From Prosopocoilus inquinatus (taxonomy: Eukaryota; Arthropoda; Insecta; Coleoptera; Lucanidae), in the NCBI GenBank assembly GCA_036172665.1, contig CM069877.1, positions 11,304,501 to 11,368,500 on the forward strand: a DNA stretch of 64,000 nt, written 5' to 3'. The notes beneath the pieces were generated by a model. It did no database searches, had not been told where the DNA came from, and saw nothing but the letters and a program-made list of their open reading frames with translations. Made by a program: the position numbers and the translations under genes. Positions 55,560 through 64,000 of this stretch are shown in pieces. How positions within the stretch are numbered: the first letter of the stretch is position 1; each line of letters opens with the position of its first letter.

Positions 55560-56330
55560 CTGCCGTTGCATTCACAAATTTACGGCTTAATTAACAGAGG
55601 GCGCTACAAACAAACGGCGCCACTTACGTACTTGAGAAATTTCTTTGAAACTTGTTTTCTGTTCGATTTAATTTTGTTCGAAATTGTTTTAGTTTTTGTA
55701 ACATATTTTTTTTTGAATTTGAATTCGAATTAGCGTTTTTTAGTTGCCTTGAAATTTCTTCCCCGCAAATAAAAAAGACTCATGATAACAGATGGCGCCA
55801 CAAGTGTATTTTTTATGTTCAAAGTCGTTTCAAGAACGTCGCTCTTTTGAATATTCTCAAGTTTTCCGGTCGTTTTCCGGTAAATCAAGAGTGCAATGTT
55901 ACGGCGCAGGGCAACAGATGGCGCTACACGCGCATGTAAACCATAGATACGTAAGTTCTTTCGCTTTATTAATTATAAACATCCTGGATTTTTGTAGCCA
56001 AATATTTTGGGAAGATCAAGGATGAGTCTTGATTCCTATAAATATTTAAAGTGCAAAGATATTGATATTGGTTTTCCACAAATAAAGATGACAAAGTTTC
56101 CATTCGTGGAACAGATGGCGTTTTCTTATTGAAAGTTGTTTTAAAAAACATCGTTCTTGAGCGTTCTGAAATTTGTTTCTAGCCGAAAACAGCCGAAACT
56201 ATCGGAATTAGAAGACGCAAAAGTAATTCCGGTTACAGATTAACAGACGGCGCCACTTACGTACTCGTGAAATTTCTTTGAAACTTCTTTTCTGTTCGAT
56301 TTAATTTTGTTCGAAATTGTTTTTTTTTTT
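55560..56330. repeat. Direct repeats with GGCGCCACTTACGTACT and AACAGATGGCGC words
   Basis: A block of about 75 bp (GGCGCCACTTACGTACT, GAGAAATTTCTTTGAAACTT, TCTGTTCGATTTAATTTTGT, TCGAAATTGTTTT) occurs at 55615-55690 and 56250-56320. Between them ACAGATGGCG words recur at 55788, 55914 and 56111 (and ACAGACGGCG at 56243), each about 130-200 bp apart, so the interval is a degenerate tandem array. Its inverse, ACGCCATCTGTA, is the anchor word of the 7640-9260 array. Confidence 0.65.
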
Positions 56331-56501
56331 TAATTTGAATTTGAATTCGAATTAGCGCCGTTGTTGTTGTAAGTTTAGTCTGTTTTCAGGAATTCCTCGT
56401 CTATCGTGAATTGTTTTTAACATTACAGTCAATTTTGTATTTTTTCGATGAGACGCGCACGTACTATCGGAACTTCTTGACGCACATGCGAACCTCCGAA
56501 G

Positions 56502-56844
56502 TTATTGTCACAGCCGAGACGCGCAAACAGATCTATTTTTAGCTAGCATCAGTCACGTCACCTTGCGTCACAGAACGTTACCGAAGCTACGCGATCATTC
56601 TAGTAAATTCGAGTAAAAGAGGGTTCTGCTATATAAGCCGTGCGATCCGCCAGGAGTTTAGTTATGAAGTTAGCGAGCGAAGGGTTCATACCTCGAATAA
56701 ATAGAAAGTATATTTTGTAAAAGTTTTATTTGATAGACAGCTCATTACTATCGTGTTGTTAATTGTGTAAAGCGGCAGCTTGTAATTAAAGTGTTCTGAA
56801 ATTTAACGACTATAATTTGTGAACCCCCAAATTCGTAACATTAT
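56502..56844 (+). mobile_element. Solo LTR of a gypsy-like retrotransposon with 4-bp target duplication
   Basis: The LTR (56506-56840, 335 bp) begins TGTCACAGCC and ends ATTCGTAACA, so it has TGT...ACA ends, and is flanked by TTAT on both sides (56502-56505, 56841-56844). Inside are CTATATAAGCC at 56629, a downstream GAGTTTAGTTATGAAG start-site region and AATAAA near 56695. Four-bp duplications are usual for Ty3/gypsy elements. There is no internal region or second LTR, so it is a solo LTR from recombination. It lies in sense orientation in the intron, 3.6 kb before the next exon, and could supply a promoter or poly(A) signal. Confidence 0.78.
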
Positions 56845-57085
56845 TATTACCAGCGAAGCATGCTCATTGCGTCTTGGTTTATATTACCTCGCCGTATGTC
56901 ACATCTTTCCCTCCTCGCTAAAAACAATCATTTATTTGTCACATCTTTACCCATCGCAAAAAAATTGCCCCCCGCAGCTTGGTTTAATATTACCGAGTAG
57001 CGTCACATCTTTCCCCCTCACGCGAAGAAAAATAGTTTGGTCACATCTTTCCCCTCCCCCGCAAAAAAGAACAAATCGCAAACTG
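56845..57085. repeat. CACATCTTTCCC repeat, start of the satellite family
   Basis: TGCGTCTTGGTTTATATTAC, CACATCTTTCCCTCCTCGC and three further CACATCTTT(A/C)CCC words at 50-60 bp spacing. The words match the end of the dispersed repeat at 5175-5450 and 53625-53870. The solo LTR inserted just upstream in this unit. Confidence 0.65.
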
Positions 57086-58015
57086 ACATGGTGCAAAATG
57101 TGTTGCTCTATTTTTTTTTTATCGGAGAGTTAGTAAACTGTACAAAATGTAGAAAGTAATCGAGTTGGAAATCCTGACGGCCGCCCCCCAAAAAAAAAGC
57201 GAAACGAACTTAAATTTAAAATAATAAACTCCGAGACGTCTTTATCAACGCGTCGTTTGTTCTTCTGCGTAAGTAAATTCGAGCCGACAAAGACGGGGGC
57301 CGGAGGGGGCACGAGGGGGGGGGGGTCGTCACTACATCACACAGCCGTTCTTATCTGTTGAATTGCTCGCAACAAGAAAAGTGGTGGTGTTGTGGAACTC
57401 CTCGCGAGATAAAATCATCAACGCCACCCCTCGAGTGTTATTTCATAATTTGCTTCCGCCCCGTCGCGTCGCGACGCCGACAGCCGAACGCGACAACGCA
57501 CCCGCCTCCCCCTCGACCCTTCCACCCCCGGCAACAAGACATGGGACGCTAAGCAAAAGTTCACGGCGCTAATTGGAGTAGTAACTCTCGTGTGACATTT
57601 TTTTTTTGCTCGAGGACGTTTCGTCCGTCCGTCGTCAGCCTCCCTCCTCCTCCTCCTCCTCCTCCTCCTCTTCTTCTTCTTCTCTACAAAACGCATTATC
57701 CTCGACGAGTGGCGGCGGCTTCAAGGAGAGAGCCATCTGCGATGTGTCGTCTTACATTTTTCTAGGGCACTTCTACATTAAGGGTGGTCGGGGGAGAGGG
57801 GGAGAGGAGGTGCGTGAAACAATGGGGCGAAACAAAAACTCGAGTAATTACAAAAACTCGAGTAATTATCTCCGCGCGCACAAAGAAAGTCGACGGGTTT
57901 ACAGTTTCGAAGCGAAATCCTTTTGTTTGGGGGGAGGTTTTATGCTCTGGATGTCTTCCTCCTTCCTTTGTTTCGCGCGATTCTATTAAAATCGGATGGA
58001 CTTCCGATTCGCGCG
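57086..58015. other. Single-copy intronic DNA with microsatellites
   Basis: No exon was supported. A (TCC)n/(TTC)n run lies at 57640-57682, and short G runs at 57315-57327. CpG-containing blocks at 57400-57560 and 57780-57960 may be regulatory. Arg/Lys-rich minus-strand ORFs here come from the microsatellite. Confidence 0.4.
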
Positions 58016-58300
58016 AATGTCACAAACGAAATTGTTCCGATTACAGTTTTTTTTTTTTTGCCTCCACTCGACACCATCTCGTCAGTTTTATTAGCTAAGT
58101 GCCGACTACGCTTAAAATTGTAATTATTATTTACTTGCCCGTCACAGCTTTCCCCCTTGCTCATCACATCTTTCCTCTTTGCTTGTCACATCTTCCCCCC
58201 TCGTTTGAGACGTCAATTTTAAGCGTAGTCGGCACTTAACTAATAACGCTGACGAGATCGTATTGAGTGGAGGCAAAACAACAATTTCGTTTGTGACATC
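58016..58300. repeat. Inverted repeat, arms about 90-105 bp
   Basis: The left arm (58016-58120) runs AATGTCACAAACGAAATTGT to CCGACTACGCTTAAAATTG. The right arm (58214-58300) is the inverse, CAATTTTAAGCGTAGTCGGC to TTTCGTTTGTGACATC, and includes GACGAGATCG and GAGTGGAGGCAAAA. The spacer (about 93 bp) contains CACATCTTTCC monomers. The palindrome sits at the left boundary of the satellite. Confidence 0.8.
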
Positions 58301-60360
58301 GTCACATCTTCCCCCTTGTTTAAGAGTCTTGGTCATATCTTTCCTCTTTACGTACCAAGTACACTTAAAATTTTAACAACTGTTTACTTACGTGTCACAT
58401 CTTGCCCCGTTGTTCACCACATCTTTTCCTTTTGCTTGTCACATCTTCCCATCTTGTTTGCTTTTGTTTGAGACGTTACATCGTCACATCTTCTTCCCTT
58501 GTTTAAGAGTCTTCGTCACATCTTTCCCCCATTAGGTATCGAGTACGCTTAAAATTGTAATAATTATTTACTTGCTTGTCACATCTTTCCCCCTTGCTCA
58601 TCACATCTTTGCTCTTTGCTTGTCACATCTCTCCCCCCCCCCCTTATGTCCTCGTCATATCTTTTCACTTTACATACCAAGTACGCTTAAAAATTTTATA
58701 ATTCTTTATTTGCTTGTCAAATCTTTCCCCGTTGTTTACCAAATCTTTTCCCTTTGCTTGTCACATCTTCCCCTCTTCTTTGCTCTTGTTTGAGACGTCA
58801 CGTCCTCACATCTTCTTCCCTTGTTTAAGAGTCTTCTTCAAATCTTTCGCCTTTACGTGTCGATTATGCTTAAAATTTAAAATTACAATAATATTTACTT
58901 GCTTGTCACATCTTCCCCTCTTGTTTGAGACGTCACATCATCACATCTTCCCCCCTTATTTAAGAATTTAAGACTCTTCGTCATATCTTTCCCCTTTACG
59001 TACCGAGTACGCTTAAAATTGTAATAATTATTTACTTGCCTGTCACATCTTCCCCCCTCGTTTGAGACGTCACATCGTACCACCCTGTTTAAGTGCCTGT
59101 GTCATATCCTTCCCCTTTACGTTCCGAGTACTCTTAAAATTATAATAATTATTTACTTGCTTGGCACATCTTTCCCTGTTGTTCACCACATCTTTTCCCT
59201 TTGTTTGTCATATCTTCCCCTCTTGTTTGCTCTTATTTGAGGCGTCACATCATCACATCTTCTTCCCTTGTTTAAGAGTCTTCGTCACAACTTTCCCCTT
59301 TAGGTACCGAGTATGCTTAAGATTACAATAATTATTTACTTGCTTGTCACGTCTTTTCCCTTTGCTTGTCACATCTTTCCCTTTTGTTTGCTTTTGTTTG
59401 AGACGTCACATCGTCACATCTTCCCTTGTTTAAGAGTCTTCGTCAGATCTTTCCCCTTTACGTATCGAATACGCTTAGAATTGTATTAATTAATTATTTA
59501 TTTTACTTGTTTGTCACGTCTTTCCCCCCTTGCTCATCACGTCTTTGCTCTTTGCTTGTCACATCTTCCCCTTGTTTAAGAGTCTAAGTCATATCCTTCC
59601 CCTTTACGTACCGAGTACACTTAAAATTGTAATAATTATTTATTTGCTTGTCACATCTTTCCCCATTGTTCACCACATCTTTGCACTTTGCTTGTCACGT
59701 CTTCCCCCTCGTTTGAGACATCACATCGTCCCACTTTGTTTGAGAGTCTACATCATATCTTTCCCCTTTGCGTTCCGAGTACTCTTAAAATTATAATAAT
59801 TATTTACTTGCTTGTCACATCTTTCCCCTTTGTTCACCACATCTTTTCCCTTTGTTTGTCATATCTTCCCCTCTTGTTTGCTCTTGTTGGAGACGTCACA
59901 TCTTCTTCCCTTGATTAAGAGTCTTTGTCACAACTTTCCCCTTTAGATACCGAATACGCTTAAAATTGTATTAATCATTTATTTACTTGCTTATCACGTC
60001 TTTGCCCCTTGTTCATCACATCTTTGCTCTTTGCTTGTCACATCTTCCCCTCTAGTTTGAGACGTCATATCGTCATATCTTCCCCCTTGTTAAGAGTCTT
60101 CGTCATATATTTCCCCTTTACGTACCTAGTACGCTAAAATTGTAAAAATTATGTACTTGTTTGTCACATCTTTCCCCTTTGCTCGTCGTATCTCCTCTTG
60201 TTTGAGACGTCACATCTTCCCCCCTTGTTTAAGAGCATTCGTCACATCTTTCCTCCTTGCTTAAAACGTCACATCTTTCCCTGTTACCTGTCACATATTT
60301 TCCCTTTGCTTAAAGCGTCACATCTTTCCCTCTTACCTGTCACATCTTTCCCCCGTCGCG
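58121..60360. repeat. GTCACATCTTTCCCC satellite with 150-180 bp higher-order units
   Basis: The 15-20 bp word GTCACATCTTTCCCC(C/T)TTG recurs dozens of times. A longer unit is marked by CGAGTACGCTTAAAATTGTA and ATAATTATTTACTTGC at about 58365, 58548, 58680, 58865, 59008, 59128, 59308, 59468, 59612, 59777, 59951 and 60130. GTTTGAGACGTCACATCGTC and GTTTAAGAGTCTTCGTC are other unit parts. The plus strand is pyrimidine-rich. It ends 70 bp before the splice acceptor at 60431. Confidence 0.92.
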
Positions 60361-60431
60361 TCGCAAAAGTATTATCCAAGTTAAAATGTGTCAATTTTGA
60401 GTTTTTTTTGAGTTTTTCTTTTTCTTTCCAG

Positions 60432-60711
60432 CTACCGGAAACACCCCCACAAGTGACACGACGGCAACAGCCCCGAACACGAACAGTTCCAACAACGACC
60501 AGTTATCGCCGAGCAACGGCGTCGCGACGGCGAACGCCTCCACGACCGTGGGCATTTCGATGGCGAACGCAGGAAGAAAAAGGCCGCTCCTGGCGGGCGG
60601 CCCGAGAACTTCAATGACGCCTACGAAACGGACGGTGATGAGCTTGCTCGCACGCGCCAGGGCCGCCCAGGCCAAACAGTTACCGGCCACGTTCCAGCGG
60701 GGCACGCCAGA
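60432..60711 (+). CDS. Internal coding exon: Thr/Asn/Ser-rich segment then basic helix
   Basis: The acceptor TTTTTCTTTTTCTTTCCAG is strong and the donor is GA/GTAAGT. Joined to the exon at 19831-20041, the split codon is GCT and the frame is open for 92 further codons plus two bases. The first half is a disordered Thr/Asn/Ser stretch (TSDTTATAPNTNSSNNDQLS). The second half contains GRKRPLLAGGPRTSMTPTKR, then VMSLLARARAAQAKQ, a likely basic helix. GC-rich third positions contrast with the AT-rich flanks, which supports coding. If the intron were retained, a TAA follows directly after the exon. The family is not recognised. Confidence 0.75.
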
Positions 60712-60788
60712 GTAAGTTTGCGCAAAAAATTCGCGCCGCGTTTCGGAACACTCCGTACGCAACTACTTCATTTAATTTTTAATTTCAG

Positions 60789-60941
60789 CGCACGCTTTGA
60801 TTCACCTTGCGCTCGTAAAAGGCAAAAGCAAACATCAATTAAGTCGGTCACAGTCGCACCAATGTCGAAAATCTCGAGCGTTCCGAAACGTCGCTCGTCT
60901 TTTTCAAATTCACTAACTTCTCTCTCTCTCTTTTCGTACAT
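60789..60941 (+). CDS. Candidate cassette exon, 153 nt, Lys/Arg/Ser-rich
   Basis: The 77-bp upstream intron (60712-60788) has GTAAGT and TTTTTAATTTCAG and is a typical short insect intron. The frame continues from the previous exon (split codon GAC) as ARFDSPCARKRQKQTSIKSV and then SSVPKRRSSFSNSL; RKRQK and PKRR could act as nuclear localisation signals. The exon can end at 60941 before GTACGT, phase 2. Without that splice the frame ends at TAA, 60949-60951. Its length is a multiple of three, so it can be skipped without a frame change. Confidence 0.5.
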
Positions 60942-61056
60942 GTACGTGTAAAAGCATCCACACGCACACAAACACACACACACACATGAATTGATTGATT
61001 GAATATAGCGCTGATGATGACGTGGCGTATGTATGTTGTATGTTGATTTTTTCTAG

Positions 61057-61180
61057 GTATTGTGTGTCTGATGAGCTTCCATTGCAATGGAACTGTATAG
61101 AGAAACCCAGCTCTCCGCAAAAGATTATTTGCAGGACAAACAGCGGCTCAATTTTAGAACGATTTGAATATCTGTCATGA
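61057..61180 (+). CDS. Candidate terminal coding exon with stop
   Basis: GATTTTTTCTAG precedes the exon. One base completes a split codon, then 40 codons follow: YCVSDELPLQWNCIEKPSSP, QKIICRTNSGSILERFEYLS and TGA at 61178. It is phase-compatible with the exon at 60789 and also, by skipping, with the exon at 60432. The other two frames close early. The upstream part of the intron has a CA repeat at 60960-60987. The 3' UTR would run into the satellite starting near 61305, whose monomers contain AATAAA. It is less certain than the previous exons because only one acceptor and no conservation support it. Confidence 0.4.
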
Positions 61181-61304
61181 CCGACCTTGCAAATCGAGGT
61201 TAGTTCTTGTTTCTGACCGAATACTAAATTCTGAACCGCGCGTTGCGTACAGGCCGCCGCGTCTCGAGCGATCTCGAAGACAACGAACTGTAAGGATGGT
61301 ACGA
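61181..61304. other. Putative 3' UTR or intergenic DNA
   Basis: Single-copy sequence with a donor-like CGAG/GTTAGT at 61198/61199 that would lie after the stop. No poly(A) signal is seen before the satellite begins; the first AATAAA is near 61450 inside the first monomer. Confidence 0.35.
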
Positions 61305-64000
61305 ATCGAAATTTACTGGATTCCCCGTGGATTTCGGAACACCCTGTATAATCTGATTGCTAATCGAAAATTTAAAAAGAAAGAATCGCCAAGGGCGACA
61401 TTCTACTGCTAATAATATTTTTCTAAACTAGAAAACGGTGAAAGAAAAAAATAAATAAAGAGCTCGGTGTACTATAATACAGGGTGCCCCAAATTCAAAT
61501 CATGTCTTTAGAAACAATTACGGTTAGAAGGAAAAATGCTTCGCTTCATTTGTCCACTTCCTCCGCTTTCAGAAGATTAATTATTGTCAAAATTAACGAA
61601 AAAAAAAACTATTTTCGAAATACGATGCACTATACAGGGTGCGCCAAATTGAAACCGTCGTCAACCTGACCACGATCTTTTCGATACAGTTCGAACTAAA
61701 AGGAATGAATTACTACGTTTCGTACCCCCCCCCCTCCCTTCTCTTCAATGAATGCTCAAAATAAAGGAGAAACAAGAGGAATTTATGTTTTTAATACAGG
61801 GTCTCCCAAACTCAAACCGCCACCAATCATTCATCGAATTAAAGAAAAAACAAGAAATTGTTCTTTTTAATAATAAACACTAGAAGATTAATTATTATCA
61901 GAATTAAGGAAAAAGAAAAACTATTTTCCTAATACGGTCCACTATACAGGCTGCGCCAAACAAAATAATTTTTTAAATTAGAAAATTTTGAAGAAAAAAA
62001 TTAATAAAAACATCGATGCATTCTACAGGGTGCCCAAAACTGAAATCATGTCTTAGAAACAATTAGGGTTACAAGGAGAAAATGCTTCAATTCGTTTGGT
62101 CAACTCTTCCCCTGCAGAAGATTGATTAATATCAAAATTAAGGAAAAAGAGAAACTGTTTTCCGAACACGGTGCATTATACAGGGTGCGCTAAACTCAAA
62201 TCGTCGAGGACCTGACAAGCTATATACTAAAAATAATTTTCTAAATTAGAAAATGTTGAGGGAAGAAATAAATAAAAATCTCGGGGCGCTATACAGGCTG
62301 GTGCGAATCGAAATTTGCAGGGTTTTCCGTGGATTTCAAAACATCCTGTATAGAGATTGTTAATCGAAAATTAAAAACAAATTAAGAACGACATCCTACA
62401 GCTAATAATAATCTTCTAAATCAGGAAAATGTTAAGGAAAAAAATAAATAAAAAACTCGGTGCACCAAACAGGGTGCCCCAAACTCAGATCATGTCTTAG
62501 AAACAATTAAGGTTAAAAGGAGAAAATGCTTCGATTTGTTTGTCAACTCCCCTCCCCCCCCCTGCAGAAGATTTATTAATATCAAAATTAACGAGAAAGA
62601 GAAACTATTTTCCGAACACGGTGCACTATACAGGGTGCACCAAACTCAAATCGTCGACAACCTGACAAGCGCTCTGCTAAAAAATAATTTTCTAAATTAG
62701 AAAATGTTGAGGGAAAAAAATAAATAAAAAAACTCGGTGCAATATACAAGCTGGGGCGAATCGAAATTTGAAGAGTTTTTCGTTAATTTCGAAACACCTT
62801 GTATAATCTGATTGTTAATCGGAAATTCAAAAAGAAAATCAAGGGCGGCATTCTATTGCTAATAATAATCTTCTAAATTAGAAAATGTTGAGGAAGAAAA
62901 TAAATAAAAAAACTCGGTCACTGTACAGGGTGCCCCAAACTCAAATCATATCTTAGAAACAATTAATATTAGAAGAAGAAAACGCTTCGATTCGTTTGTC
63001 AACTCTCCCCTCGCCCTGCAGAAGATTTATTAATATCAAAATTAAGGAGAAAGAGAAACTATTTTCCGAACACCGTGCACTATACAGGGTGCGCCAAACT
63101 CAAATCGTCGACAACCTGACAAGCGCTCTGCTAAAAATAATTTTCCAAATTAGAAAATGTTGAGGAAAAAAATAAATTAAAAAACTCGGTGCAATATACA
63201 AGCTGGGGCGAACCGAAATTTGCAGAGTTTTCCGTGAATTTCGGAACACCTTGTATAATCTGATTGTTAATCAAAAATTCAAAAAAAAAATCAAGGGCGA
63301 CGTTTCTATTGCTAATAATAATTTTCTAAATTAGAAAATGTTGAAGAAAAAAATAAATAAAAAACTCGGTCACTATACAGGGTGCCCCAAACTCAAATCA
63401 TATCTTAGAAACAATTAGTATTAGAAGAAGAAAACGCTTCGATTCGTTTGTCAACTCCCCCCCTCCTCCTGCAGAAGATTTATTAGTATCAAAATTAAGG
63501 AGAAAGAGAAACTATTTTCCGAACACGGTGCACTATACAGGGTGCGCCAAACTCAAATCGTCGACAACCTGACAAGCGCTCTGCTAAAAAATAATTTTCT
63601 AAATTAGAATTTTAATTGCAAAGAATTGCTCCGTTTTGTATGCTTCCCCCTCCTCTTTCAATGAATCATTCAAAATATAGGAAAAACAAACAAGAGAAAT
63701 TATATTTTTAATACAGGGTGCTCCAAACTCGAACCGCCGTCAATCGATCTTCAAGTTACAGAAGAAACAAGAAATTGTGTGTTTTTTTTTAATAATATGC
63801 AGTATACAAGGTGCTTCAAATTCAAATATTTCTTTTAATGCCCTGCGCTGTACGAGGTGCTGCATTATACAGCGTGTCCCGAAACACTTTCTCTGGTGAA
63901 ATATTTTTTTTTCCTACAAACTTTTCAGATTACCAAGTAAAAGCACTTGCCGCAATTGTATCAAGTCTTTTTAAAACAGAACGTTATACAGGGTGCTGCA
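61305..64000. repeat. Satellite, composite monomer about 450 bp, runs off the window end
   Basis: Monomers combine three parts, each starting with a terminal-type motif: TACAGGGTGCCCCAAACTCA, TACAGGGTGCGCCAAACTCA and TACAAGCTGGGGCGAATCGA. They are separated by AATAATTTTCTAAATTAGAA, AAAATAAATAAAAAACTCGG and AGAAGATTTATTAATATCAA. The first part recurs at about 61480, 62024, 62469, 62928 and 63375. Many monomers contain AATAAA. The terminal motif is that of Tc1/mariner-type MITEs, so the satellite probably derives from tandem MITE copies. Confidence 0.9.

Larger units (their letters stand above)
20042..60431 (+). other. Long intron (about 40.4 kb) of the candidate gene
   Basis: The donor is GTGAGT at 20042 and the acceptor is TTTTTCTTTTTCTTTCCAG ending at 60431. 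The upstream exon ends after one base of a codon and the downstream exon is open throughout in the matching frame. Nearly all dispersed repeats and arrays of the right two thirds of the window lie inside it, mixed with single-copy CpG-containing islands. Additional small exons inside the intron cannot be excluded by eye. Confidence 0.6.

Noticed and set aside
57418..57696. Arg/Lys-rich minus-strand ORF
   Set aside because: The basic run is the translation of the (TCC)n/(TTC)n microsatellite.
58121..60360. CRISPR-like array of short direct repeats
   Set aside because: Spacers are themselves repeated and degenerate, the genome is eukaryotic, and the pattern is that of a satellite.
60391..60762. 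123-codon minus-strand ORF opposite the exon at 60432-60711
   Set aside because: It is the shadow of the plus-strand coding exon, which has matching splice sites and phase.
60966..60987. Additional exon at 61009 after the CA repeat
   Set aside because: The AG at 61008 would leave an exon of about 18 nt before a GTATGT and then an intron of only 30 nt, which is too short.

Overview
This window looks like chromosomal DNA of an insect or other arthropod. The sequence is AT-rich with long low-complexity tracts, candidate exons are bounded by GT/AG sites, one candidate intron is only 77 bp, and the region is crowded with mobile-element fragments of eukaryotic type: hAT, Harbinger and Tc1/mariner MITEs, tRNA-headed SINEs, a gypsy-like solo LTR and a non-LTR retrotransposon tail. 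There is no bacterial-style gene packing and no intact long ORF. I cannot name the species. The many copies of a terminal motif TACAGGGTGT remind me of beetle and hemipteran genomes, which is only an impression.

The one gene I can support is on the plus strand and is mostly intron. An exon at 19831-20041 (acidic, Ser/Gly-rich) is followed by an intron of about 40.4 kb, then by exons at 60432-60711, 60789-60941 (possibly a cassette) and 61057-61180 (possible C-terminus with stop). Splice phases agree across all joins. I do not recognise the protein. It is low in complexity, acidic at the start and basic (RKRP, RKRQK) later, which is compatible with a nuclear regulatory protein but does not prove it. 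Its 5' end is upstream of 19831; a phase-compatible ATG exon at 12942-13097 is only a weak candidate.

Layout: 1-2050, AT-rich single-copy DNA; 2055-5840, dispersed repeats, a 143-bp minisatellite and an old hAT MITE; 5845-7640, mostly single copy with a CpG-rich block; 7640-9260, A-rich tandem array; 9700-10960, repeated short blocks; 11190-12930, array of GC-box-like monomers; 14295-19393, nested Tc1/mariner cluster with inverted transposase tails; 19831-20041, exon; 20859-26210, two tandem arrays, the second strongly purine-biased; 26304-26527, MITE; 27600-30740, composite AT-rich array with a 170-bp-arm palindrome; 31987-34885, duplicated repeats, a second minisatellite and a SINE; 34900-36720, single copy with two weak minus-strand exon-like blocks; 36990-38760, third minisatellite with its shared flank and a double hairpin; 40433-46960, hAT and Harbinger MITEs and a 288-bp array; 48105-52320, dispersed repeats, a non-LTR retrotransposon C-terminus and a short-LTR-like repeat module; 52585-56330, SINE, dispersed repeats and a fold-back element; 56506-56840, solo LTR; 56845-60360, GTCACATCTTTCCCC satellite; then the 3' exons and a 450-bp satellite that runs off the window end.

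Most of the 40-kb intron is therefore repeat-derived, with islands of single-copy, CpG-containing DNA (for example 20380-20810, 26800-27250, 30760-31780, 35000-35700, 39280-39960, 47290-47640, 57130-57600) that are the likeliest places for regulatory elements.
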